64,000 nt of DNA from positions 1 to 64,000 of the forward strand of contig NZ_JACSCH020000013.1 of assembly GCF_014451325.2 (NCBI RefSeq). Reading direction: 5' to 3'. The notes under the pieces were generated by a model that was not told the DNA's origin, ran no database searches, and saw nothing but the letters and a program-made list of their open reading frames with translations. Numbering within the stretch: the first letter of the stretch is position 1; the number at the start of each line of letters is the position of its first letter. The translations under genes were made by a program, and so were the position numbers. Source of the stretch: Streptomyces sp. CB02980. Lineage in GTDB: Bacteria; Actinomycetota; Actinomycetes; Streptomycetales; Streptomycetaceae. Of the stretch, positions 56,751 to 64,000 are shown piece by piece.

Positions 56751-58501
56751 CCGGGCCCGAGCAGGACAGGAACCCCCGGCCCGACGAGCGGACCCGCTGG
56801 GTCGACCGGGACCGCGACGACCGCGGCCGCGAAGGCAGGGGACGGGACGAGCGGGCGCGCGACGACCGGGGCCGGGCCGAGCAGGCCCGTGACGAGCGGG
56901 CACGGGACGGCCGCGACCGGGACGACCGCGAGCGGCAGCGGTACGCGGGGCAGCCCGGCGACGGGCAGCGTGGCGGCGGACAGCAGTACGGCGGACAGCG
57001 GTACGACGGGCAGAACGGCGGTGGCCGGCACGCCGGTGGCCGGGACGAGGACGAGGACCTGGACGTGGACCCGGACGAGGAGCTGGACCGAGAGCAGCAG
57101 CAGCGGCAGGGCGGGGGGCGCGTCCGGGGCCGGGGCGGGCGCTGGAGCGGGGACGACGGCGGCGGGTCCGGTGCGGGGTCCCGCTCCGGCGAGCGGCCGC
57201 GCGGGCCGCTGATCGCCGAGTACGCGCCCCCGTACCGCCGCCGGAGCGGCAAGGTCGCGGCGGTGCTCCTCTACCGCAACGGCGGCCACCGGGTGGTCTG
57301 GCCGGACCGTGTGGAGGACGTCAACAAGCCGATGCTCGGCTCCGCCTACACCGTCTTCGAAGTGCAACTCGGGCGCAACGTGACCGAGTTCAGGCTCCAG
57401 TTGCCGGCCGCCGGGGACGGCGTCTTCTTCGAGGCCGTCGCCAGGGTCCAGTGGGTGGTGACCGACCCCCACCTCGTCGTCCGCGAACAGGTCGAGGACG
57501 TCGCCGAGTTGCTGCACGACGAGCTGCTCGACGGGCTGCGCAGGATCTCCCGGCGGTTCCGGATCACCGAGGCGCAGCGCGCCGACGAGGCCGTGCGCGA
57601 GGAACTGAGCGCCGGCCGCCTCAGGTTCGGCGCGGACATCGGGCTGCGGACCCGCGTCCATGTCTTCGTCGACCTCGACGACTCCGTCAAGGCCGAGGTC
57701 TCGCGCCGGGACCGGGTCGGCGTCACGATGGAGGCCGACGAGCGCGTCGCCGAGGCCGAGCGGCGCAGGGAGGCCGCCGACCGGGCCCTGGTCGCCGACC
57801 GCGCCCGCGAGATGGAGGACCTCTTCCGGCGCGGCGACCTCGCCCAGATCGCCCACCACATGGCGATGCACCCCGACAAGCAGTGGGAGATCCGCACCCA
57901 GCTCCAGCGCGAGCGGCGCGAGGGCCAGGAGGACTACCTGGCCGTCTTCAACCGGCTCCTCGACACCGGCGTCCTGGAACGGCACGACATCGGCGAGCAG
58001 ATGTACCAGGTGCTCATGTACCTGCGGACGCAGACCGGCACCGTCCTCGACGGCATCACCAACCGGGTGCTCAACCCCTCGGGCAACCCCCCGCCGCACC
58101 GCCTCGCCCTGGAGGACGCGGCGCCGGAGCCGAACCGCCCCGACTGGTACGAGGAGCAGGACCGCGGGGACGCCCCGGCCCCCGGCGGGCCCCGCGTCTA
58201 CGAGCCGACCCGCGTCGAGTCCGGCTCCGAGCGGGAACGGGAGCGGGGCAGGGCGCGGGAGAGGGGCCGCGACGGCGACGACCGCGAGCGCGCCCGCTCG
58301 CGGGACCGGCACGACGACGGCCACGACGACGGACACGACCGGTACGAGGACGGTGACCCGTACCGCCGGAGCGACGCCTACGAGCGGAACGACCGGTACG
58401 ACCGCGACGACCCCTACGACAGGGACGGGCGCGACCGCACCCGGCGGCCCGCCCGTCCGGCCCGGCCGAGCTCCGAGTTCACCGACTGGGACGACGAATG
58501 A
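56747..58501 (+). CDS. SPFH/band-7-like protein with long charged disordered tails
   Basis: A 584-residue protein. Residues 1-155 are extremely rich in Arg/Asp/Gly (Arg-Asp-Asp-Arg, Arg-Asp-Glu-Arg-Ala-Arg repeats). Residues about 160-340 resemble an SPFH/band-7 core (Ala-Val-Leu-Leu-Tyr-Arg-Asn-Gly; Ala-Tyr-Thr-Val-Phe-Glu-Val; ... Ile-Gly-Leu-Arg-Thr-Arg-Val-His-Val-Phe-Val-Asp), followed by a coiled-coil region of Arg/Glu/Ala. The C-terminal 130 residues are again Arg/Asp/Tyr-rich. No transmembrane segment is visible. An assembly-forming scaffold is likely; function unproven. GGAAGGAG precedes ATG 56747, which overlaps the upstream stop. Confidence 0.6.
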   Translation: MTGPEQDRNPRPDERTRWVDRDRDDRGREGRGRDERARDDRGRAEQARDERARDGRDRDDRERQRYAGQPGDGQRGGGQQYGGQRYDGQNGGGRHAGGRDEDEDLDVDPDEELDREQQQRQGGGRVRGRGGRWSGDDGGGSGAGSRSGERPRGPLIAEYAPPYRRRSGKVAAVLLYRNGGHRVVWPDRVEDVNKPMLGSAYTVFEVQLGRNVTEFRLQLPAAGDGVFFEAVARVQWVVTDPHLVVREQVEDVAELLHDELLDGLRRISRRFRITEAQRADEAVREELSAGRLRFGADIGLRTRVHVFVDLDDSVKAEVSRRDRVGVTMEADERVAEAERRREAADRALVADRAREMEDLFRRGDLAQIAHHMAMHPDKQWEIRTQLQRERREGQEDYLAVFNRLLDTGVLERHDIGEQMYQVLMYLRTQTGTVLDGITNRVLNPSGNPPPHRLALEDAAPEPNRPDWYEEQDRGDAPAPGGPRVYEPTRVESGSERERERGRARERGRDGDDRERARSRDRHDDGHDDGHDRYEDGDPYRRSDAYERNDRYDRDDPYDRDGRDRTRRPARPARPSSEFTDWDDE

Positions 58502-59181
58502 CGACCTCCCCGGGGCTCGGGCAGGACCCGACAGGGGCGGCGCCCACCGCGCGGGACCGGGAACCGGCCGGCGCGGCGGCGCCGAGGCCCGTGCCCGCCC
58601 CGATGCCTGTGCCCGCCCTCGTGCCCGCCCCCGCGCCCCCACCCGCCCCCGCGCCCCCACCCGCCCCCACGCCCGCGCCTGCCTCCACGCCCGCCGCCGT
58701 CCCCGTCCCCGTCCCCGCCGAGGAGCTCAGGTTCATGGCCGAACGGCTGCTCGCCACCGTCCGGGAGGACATCGGCCGGGCCGACACCAAGGCCGCGATC
58801 CTGCTCTCCGGCGCCCTCGCCTTCCTGGCGGTCGTCTTCTCCGGAGACCGCGCCCTCCTGCCCGACTCCGGACCCGGGCTCGTCCTCCTGCTCCTCGCGG
58901 GTGCGCTCTGGACGGCCGGTGTCCTGATGCTCGTCTCGGTGGTGCTGCCCCGCACCCGGATCGGGGCCGACCGCACGTTCCTGCGCGAGCTGACGGGCGG
59001 ACCGTCGGTGACCGCGCTGCGCGAGCGGCTCGCCGCACCCGGCGCGGACGCCACCGGCTGGCTCCTCGAACAGGCCAGCGTGCACGGCCTCGTGCTCGCT
59101 GCGAAGTACCGGTGGCTGCGCCTGGGCGTGTCCGCGCTCGCGCTCGGCGCCCTTCTGGCCCTCTTCAGTGAACTGTGGTGA
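58498..59181 (+). CDS. PycTM (Pycsar effector-like) membrane protein
   Basis: A 227-residue protein. Residues 25-75 are a Pro/Ala/Val repeat linker. The rest fits the PycTM/DUF5706 family: a helix with Arg-Ala-Asp96-Thr-Lys98-Ala-Ala-Ile-Leu-Leu running into TM1 (about 99-115), TM2 (about 126-150), a soluble segment and a third hydrophobic stretch at the C-terminus. The Asp-x-Lys-Ala-x-x-Leu-Leu pattern is the family hallmark. In Pycsar systems such proteins are activated by cyclic pyrimidine nucleotides and damage the membrane. A cyclase-like gene lies in the same operon, which supports this reading. ATG overlaps the upstream stop (ATGA). Confidence 0.75.
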   Translation: MTTSPGLGQDPTGAAPTARDREPAGAAAPRPVPAPMPVPALVPAPAPPPAPAPPPAPTPAPASTPAAVPVPVPAEELRFMAERLLATVREDIGRADTKAAILLSGALAFLAVVFSGDRALLPDSGPGLVLLLLAGALWTAGVLMLVSVVLPRTRIGADRTFLRELTGGPSVTALRERLAAPGADATGWLLEQASVHGLVLAAKYRWLRLGVSALALGALLALFSELW

Positions 59182-59189
59182 GAGAGAAC

Positions 59190-61682
59190 ATGCAGTGGAC
59201 CAACAAGAGGGGCGTCCTGCTCCTCGCCGGCGCGCTCCTCGCGCTCGCCGGACCGCTCGCGGCGACCACCGCCTCGGGCGCGCCCGGCGTCTCCGGGGCG
59301 CGGGCGGTCCCCCGTACCGCTCCCGCAGCCCCCGCCGCTCCCACCGACCCCGCAGAAGGACCCGACCCCATCGACTTCGCGGTCGTCGTCGACCAGTCGG
59401 CGAGCCTCGCCGACAAGGATCTGGCGCGCGAGACCGAGGCGGCGGCGCTGCTCGTCCAGGGCGAGATATCGGAGCGCTCCCGGGCCGCCGTCATCGGCTT
59501 CGGCAGCTCGGAGAAGCGCGGTCAGTCGCCCGTACGCGAGGTGTGCCAGCTCACCGTCGCCGACGCGGCGGGCCGTGAGCGACTCAGCGACTGCGTCCAG
59601 GAGCTGGGGCGCCGCGACACCGCCCGGGTGGGCCCCGGCACCGACTTCCCGGCCGCCGTCCGGCAGGCCGTCACCCGCCTCACCGGAGCCGCGGCCGGAC
59701 CCGGGACAGGCACAGGCACCGGGACGGGGACCGGGACCGGGACCGGCGGAGCCAAGAAGCCCGGCACCCCCAAGGTCGTCTTCCTGCTCACCGACGGAAA
59801 GCTCGACGTCGCCGACAGCCCCGAGTACGGCACCGACCGGGAGAGCCGCCAGTCCAACGGGGCCAAGCGGCTCGTCGAGGAACTCGCCCGCGCCCGGGCG
59901 GCCGGCGTCCAGATCTGGCCCCTCGGCTTCGGCGGCGAGCTCGACCGCGCCGGCCTCACCGCGATGGCCGAGGGCGGCTACCGCGGCTCCTGCTCCGAGA
60001 TCCCCGGCTCCGCCCCGCGCATGCGGGTCGTCGACACCTCCGCCGAGATCGACAAGGCACTCCAGGAGACCTTCGCCGCCGCCCGCTGCGCCCGGATCGC
60101 GCACGGCACCGCCGGGAAGCCGCCCGCCGACCTGACCGTCACCATCCCGCCGATCGCCACCGACGGCTCCCTGACGGTCGCCAAGCACGACCCCAAGGTG
60201 CAGGTCACCTACTACGACCCGGCCGGCCGCAAGGTCCCCGTCCGGGACGAGTTCGACGGCTCCTCCTTCGAGGTCAGCGGGCAGAACGGCCCGGTCGAGG
60301 CGCTGCGGGTGAAGAACCCGCTGCCCGGCCTCTGGCGGGTGCACATCGAGGCGCCGCCCGGCCACGGCGACCGCGAGGTCGCCGTCCGGGCGATCTGGCA
60401 GGGCCGGCTGCGCTCCGCCGTCGTCCTCGACCCGGCGTCCCCGCGCGCAGGCGAGCAGGTCAAGGTCGAGGTGCAGATGCAGACCCGGCGCGGAGTCGTC
60501 ATCACCGACCGGCACCAGCTGGCCGGCCTCTCGGTCGCCGCCGACCTGAGCGGCGAGGGCTTCGAACCCGTCACCTTCCGGCTCGCCGACGACGGCAAGG
60601 CCCCCGACGCCAAGGCCGGCGACGTCCGGTTCACCGGCACGCTCACCGTCCCCGCGGGCGCCACCGGCGCACTGGAGCTCGTCACCCGCATGGAGGCGCC
60701 CGGGATCACCTCCGACCGGCGCCCGCTGCACGCCGTCGTCGCCAAGGGCGCGCCGCTCGTGACCGCCGCCCTCACCGTCGACAGCGACACCGTGCACCCC
60801 GGTGCCACCGTCAGCGGCACCCTCGACGTCACCAACAACGACTCCGCGCCGCACACCCTGCGGCTGGGACTCGCGGACCAGACCCCGGGCGCCGAACTCG
60901 TCGTCGCCCCGGCGACCATCACGGCCCCGCCGAACGGCAGCACCCGGATCCCCTTCACCGTCACCGTCGGCAAGAACACGCCCTACGGCACGCTCGGCGG
61001 CCAGGTCACCGTCGTGGACACCGCGGACGGCGACCGCACCCTGCGCGGCGCGCTCCTGAACGTCCGGGTGGTGGAGCCGCCGACCTGGTGGGAACGCTGG
61101 TGGAAGGCCGTGGTCGGCGGGGCCGTCCTCGTCCTTCTCGTGGGCACCTTCGTCGGCATCCGGCTCCTCTTCCGGCGCCGCCGCCGCGACCTCACGGGCG
61201 TCACGCTCGAACTCTGCCAGGAGGGGCGGTCGCTCGACTCGCTGACCGTCCGCCGCGGGCAGAGCCCCGGCGGCGCCTTCGCCTTCACCGTCGACGAACC
61301 GTACGGGGCGCCGGCCACCCTCCGCCGCGTCCCCGGCGGCGGCTCCTCCGCCCATGTGCTGCGCCGCACCGGCGCGGGCGAGCTGCTGCTGCGCCCCCGC
61401 GGCGGCGCGCAGGTCCCCGTACGGACCGGCGAGCCGGCCGGGCTCGGCGACCACGAGCTGGTCGTACGGGGCGGCCGCCCGGCGCCGACCGGCGGCCGGG
61501 CGACCGCCGGGCGACCGGCGCCGACCGGCGGCCGGGACACACCGTGGTTCCGTCCCCCTCGCCGCGCCGGCGGCGGAGCCGGACGCGGCAGCGCGGGCGA
61601 CACGGACGCGGGTTCCGGCCGCCTCACCGGAACGGGCTCGGACGGTTCCCCCGACGCGAGCGCATACGACGGCAACTTCTGA
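59190..61682 (+). CDS. Secreted/membrane-anchored von Willebrand factor A domain protein
   Basis: An 830-residue protein: signal peptide (Lys-Arg followed by a Leu/Ala-rich stretch, residues 1-30), a vWA domain with the metal-ion site Asp68-Gln-Ser70-Ala-Ser72 and Leu-Leu-Thr-Asp-Gly-Lys, interrupted by a Gly-Thr repeat loop (about 172-190), then beta-sandwich domains (about 310-630), a transmembrane helix (about 644-663) and an Arg/Gly-rich cytoplasmic tail. It would sit at the cell surface with a short cytosolic part. ATG 59190 is chosen for its signal peptide; GTG 59178 overlaps the upstream stop and is an alternative. Confidence 0.75.
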   Translation: MQWTNKRGVLLLAGALLALAGPLAATTASGAPGVSGARAVPRTAPAAPAAPTDPAEGPDPIDFAVVVDQSASLADKDLARETEAAALLVQGEISERSRAAVIGFGSSEKRGQSPVREVCQLTVADAAGRERLSDCVQELGRRDTARVGPGTDFPAAVRQAVTRLTGAAAGPGTGTGTGTGTGTGTGGAKKPGTPKVVFLLTDGKLDVADSPEYGTDRESRQSNGAKRLVEELARARAAGVQIWPLGFGGELDRAGLTAMAEGGYRGSCSEIPGSAPRMRVVDTSAEIDKALQETFAAARCARIAHGTAGKPPADLTVTIPPIATDGSLTVAKHDPKVQVTYYDPAGRKVPVRDEFDGSSFEVSGQNGPVEALRVKNPLPGLWRVHIEAPPGHGDREVAVRAIWQGRLRSAVVLDPASPRAGEQVKVEVQMQTRRGVVITDRHQLAGLSVAADLSGEGFEPVTFRLADDGKAPDAKAGDVRFTGTLTVPAGATGALELVTRMEAPGITSDRRPLHAVVAKGAPLVTAALTVDSDTVHPGATVSGTLDVTNNDSAPHTLRLGLADQTPGAELVVAPATITAPPNGSTRIPFTVTVGKNTPYGTLGGQVTVVDTADGDRTLRGALLNVRVVEPPTWWERWWKAVVGGAVLVLLVGTFVGIRLLFRRRRRDLTGVTLELCQEGRSLDSLTVRRGQSPGGAFAFTVDEPYGAPATLRRVPGGGSSAHVLRRTGAGELLLRPRGGAQVPVRTGEPAGLGDHELVVRGGRPAPTGGRATAGRPAPTGGRDTPWFRPPRRAGGGAGRGSAGDTDAGSGRLTGTGSDGSPDASAYDGNF

Positions 61683-61703
61683 ACGGGTCCCGAGGAGAAC
61701 GAC

Positions 61704-64000
61704 ATGAAGATCTATCAGCCCATGCTCTTCGTCGGGCTCGGCGGCACGGGCGGACGCATCGGCACCGAGCTCGAACGCAGTCTGCGCCGGGAGCTGTGCG
61801 GCCCGGACGGCACCGACCTGGTCGACGGCGGCCGCCGCATGCCCTTCCAGCTGCCCGACTGTCTCCAGTTCGTCTACGCCGACTTCAGCGAGGCCGAGCT
61901 GCTCAACTACCCGCAGTTCAAGGCGAGGGGCGCCGAGGGAGCCGCCTTCGCCCGCACCTCCCGGATCGTCCGCGACCTGCTGCCCACCGACTTCGACTCC
62001 TCGCCCGAGGTGACGCGCATGCTGCGCGTCTCCGTCCCCGAGGAGACCCGGCTCTGGCTGCCGCCGAAGGCCCGTGAGCCGCGCGTGGCCCCGCTCAACA
62101 ACGGGGCGGGACAGCTGCCGACCGTCGGACGCTCCGCGCTCTTCGCGACCCTCCGCTCCGGGCTCGAACCCGTCCTGCGGCAGCTCCGCGAGGCGATCGG
62201 ATCCATCGGGCAGGCCGCGGGCGACCTGCGGCGGGTCGGTGGCGGCAAGATCCGGGGCTGCGACGTGTTCGTCGCCTTCTCCGTCGCCGGCGGCACCGGG
62301 GCCGGCATCTTCTACGACTTCATCCACCTCATCGGGCACGAGTTCCGCAACGCCCGGGTGCCCGGGGTGAAGATCTACCCGCTCGTCGTCATGCCCTCCG
62401 CCTTCCCGCCGGAGGCCGGTGGCGGACGCGAGGCCGAACTCAACTCCGCCCGCGCCCTCGTGGACCTCTCGCGGCTCGTCGACGACCAGAACGTGCCCGA
62501 CGCCGTCGACCAGGTCGGCGACGTCGAGGACCGCGGGCGGCTCAGCGTCACGTACCCCGGCGACGGCGTCGTCGCGCTGCGTCCCGCCACCATGCAGACC
62601 GCCTTCCTCTTCTCCAAGCCCTCCGTCATCAACAGCGAGGACCTGCGGCGCTCCATCGCCGCCATGGTGATGTCGCTGATCGGCACCGACCTCGGCCAGG
62701 ACAACGGCTCGGCGACCCGCGCCGAGGAGGACTACCAGTCCTTCGCCGCCAGCTTCATCAACAAGGCCGTGGAACGCTCCACCCCGGCCCGTACCGGCAT
62801 CGGCTACCGAGGCATGTCCACCAGCCTCGCCGCCGCCCTCACCGTGCCCGTCGACGACCTCGCCGAGATCGTCGCCGCCCGGCTCCTCGCCCAGGCCGTA
62901 CGCGGCATGACCGAGCGGGCCCGGCGCCCCGACCGGGAGGGACAGAACCACGTCAGGGAGCTGTTCAACCGCTCCGGCATCGGCCGCCTCTGGACCCGGG
63001 ACGCCCCGGACGTCCCCCTCCCCGAACAACTCCCCCGGGGGAAGACGAAGATCACCCAGGAACTGCGGAACCGGCTCGGGGACATGGAGGAGGCCCTGCG
63101 CCGCCTCGACACCGGTCTCGCCCGCGAGATCCCGCGCCTCACCGAGGACTTCAGGCCGAGCGCGGGGGTCCGCGAACTCCTCGGCGCCATGGACCCGTTC
63201 CAGATCAAAGTCATCCTGTCAGGCCTGCCGGGCCACCCCGACCGGGTGGCGAGGGAGGGCTTCACCGGCATGATCGACAACCGGCGGAACGAACCCGAAC
63301 GACCCCCGAACGTCCACACGGCCGCCCCCAACCTCCCCCCGATCAAGGGCCCTGTCGGCGGGGTCGTACCGGCCCGGTGGAGCGACCCCGACGTCCAGGA
63401 CGCGCTCGCCGCCCAGCAGGCCTGGTACCAGTGGCGGGCCCGCACCCTCTGGCACCACGGCTGGCAGAACGGCGAGGCCCAGTGGCGGCCCTCCCTGAAC
63501 AAGGCGAGCTCCGAGGTCGCCGAGCTCGTCAAGGCGCTCCGCGACCACGAGCAGGACGAGGGCAAGGCCTTCGCCGACAGCCGCCGCGACCTCTACCGCG
63601 ACGACCGCGCGGGCATCGCCTATCTGCTGCCCCCGCAGAACACCCTGCGCGCCTTCTACGACGACGTCGTCGACCGGCTCGCCCAGAGCGAGGGCCTGCC
63701 CGAGTCCTCCGACGCCGCGAACCTGCTCGGCCGGATCGTCGGCCCCGAGGACTGGCGACGGGCACTCGACGCGGTCCGCCGATCGTCCGGCGCGGCGGTG
63801 AAGGAGATCAAGCAGGTCGTCGAACGACGGGTCAAGCGGCTCTTCGGCGAGGCCAACGAGGACGCCTTCGCCCGCCCCCTGCTGCCCTCCATGGAACTGC
63901 TGCTCCGGGCCGCCGCGGGCGACGAGACCGCCGAGGCGAAGGTCGACGCGCGCTGGCTCGACCAGTTCCGCTCCCGTCTCGCCGGGCTCATCCCGGTGGG
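61704..64000 (+). CDS. Tubulin_2-type tubulin/FtsZ-like protein (partial, continues beyond the window)
   Basis: At least 765 residues, open at the window edge. The N-terminus has the nucleotide loop Gly-Leu-Gly-Gly-Thr-Gly-Gly-Arg-Ile-Gly (residues about 11-20), and near residue 196 comes Ala-Gly-Gly-Thr-Gly-Ala-Gly, the tubulin/FtsZ signature. Both are arranged as in the Tubulin_2 family of bacterial tubulin-like proteins. It is followed by a long helical, charged C-terminal region. GAGGAG lies 9 bases before ATG 61704. As the last visible gene of the cyclase operon it may form a GTP-dependent filament or a GTP-gated complex with the vWA and SPFH proteins. The role is inferred. Confidence 0.75.
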   Translation, partial: MKIYQPMLFVGLGGTGGRIGTELERSLRRELCGPDGTDLVDGGRRMPFQLPDCLQFVYADFSEAELLNYPQFKARGAEGAAFARTSRIVRDLLPTDFDSSPEVTRMLRVSVPEETRLWLPPKAREPRVAPLNNGAGQLPTVGRSALFATLRSGLEPVLRQLREAIGSIGQAAGDLRRVGGGKIRGCDVFVAFSVAGGTGAGIFYDFIHLIGHEFRNARVPGVKIYPLVVMPSAFPPEAGGGREAELNSARALVDLSRLVDDQNVPDAVDQVGDVEDRGRLSVTYPGDGVVALRPATMQTAFLFSKPSVINSEDLRRSIAAMVMSLIGTDLGQDNGSATRAEEDYQSFAASFINKAVERSTPARTGIGYRGMSTSLAAALTVPVDDLAEIVAARLLAQAVRGMTERARRPDREGQNHVRELFNRSGIGRLWTRDAPDVPLPEQLPRGKTKITQELRNRLGDMEEALRRLDTGLAREIPRLTEDFRPSAGVRELLGAMDPFQIKVILSGLPGHPDRVAREGFTGMIDNRRNEPERPPNVHTAAPNLPPIKGPVGGVVPARWSDPDVQDALAAQQAWYQWRARTLWHHGWQNGEAQWRPSLNKASSEVAELVKALRDHEQDEGKAFADSRRDLYRDDRAGIAYLLPPQNTLRAFYDDVVDRLAQSEGLPESSDAANLLGRIVGPEDWRRALDAVRRSSGAAVKEIKQVVERRVKRLFGEANEDAFARPLLPSMELLLRAAAGDETAEAKVDARWLDQFRSRLAGLIPV

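Noticed and set aside
53814-56903. Minus-strand open frame of about 1000 codons opposite the STAND-like gene
   Set aside because: Shadow frame; composition dominated by Gly, Arg and Pro.
58479-63029. Minus-strand open frame of about 1500 codons opposite PycTM, vWA and tubulin-like genes
   Set aside because: Gly/Val-rich shadow frame with no domain; the plus strand shows coupled genes with motifs and ribosome sites.

Overview
The window reads as chromosomal DNA of a Streptomyces-type actinomycete. GC content is very high, genes are densely packed, GTG/TTG starts and four-base stop/start overlaps are common, and the families are typical of the genus (SARP and LAL regulators, SepF, Hen1-Pnkp, BldB-free housekeeping context). 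I saw no tRNA, rRNA, insertion sequence, integrase or CRISPR array.

Region 1 (about 1.9-28.1 kb) is a natural-product gene cluster. Its core matches the dithiolopyrrolone (holomycin/thiolutin family) set: a Cy-A-PCP NRPS with a cysteine-type specificity code (hlmE), GMC oxidoreductase (hlmD), thioesterase (hlmC), acyl-CoA dehydrogenase (hlmB), HFCD flavoprotein decarboxylase (hlmF), group II globin (hlmG), MFS exporter (hlmH) and a CPYC thioredoxin-reductase-like dithiol oxidase (hlmI). Around this core lie a phosphopantetheinyl transferase, a RidA-like protein, a glycine-oxidase-like flavoprotein, HemK-type and other SAM methyltransferases, a degenerate condensation domain, a thioesterase lacking its serine, and SARP, LAL and XRE-cupin regulators. 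Two families of promoter motifs divide the cluster. One sits at the NRPS, SARP and C-domain/TE/methyltransferase operons. The other sits at hlmI, the exporter and a methyltransferase, which are all plausible self-protection genes. No N-acyltransferase is visible.

Region 2 (28.1-52.2 kb) is mostly ordinary chromosome: a NarL-type two-component pair, a K+/H+ antiporter with its TrkA-C subunit, flotillin and NfeD, a BlaI/M56 pair, TerB, a permease, GntR and LysR regulators, an aminotransferase, VOC, SepF, MazG and LLM proteins, homocysteine methyltransferase, and the Hen1-Pnkp RNA-repair pair. Several minisatellites lie between these genes.

Region 3 (52.3 kb to the end) is the most unusual part. 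A Crp/Fnr regulator is followed by a tightly coupled series: class III cyclase-like protein, STAND-like NTPase with helical repeats, SPFH-like protein, PycTM (Pycsar effector-like) membrane protein, secreted/anchored vWA protein, and a Tubulin_2-type protein running off the window. The cyclase-like and NTPase proteins share a short glycine/asparagine motif that could mediate homotypic contact. I propose a nucleotide-signalled conflict or stress-response system; this is inference.
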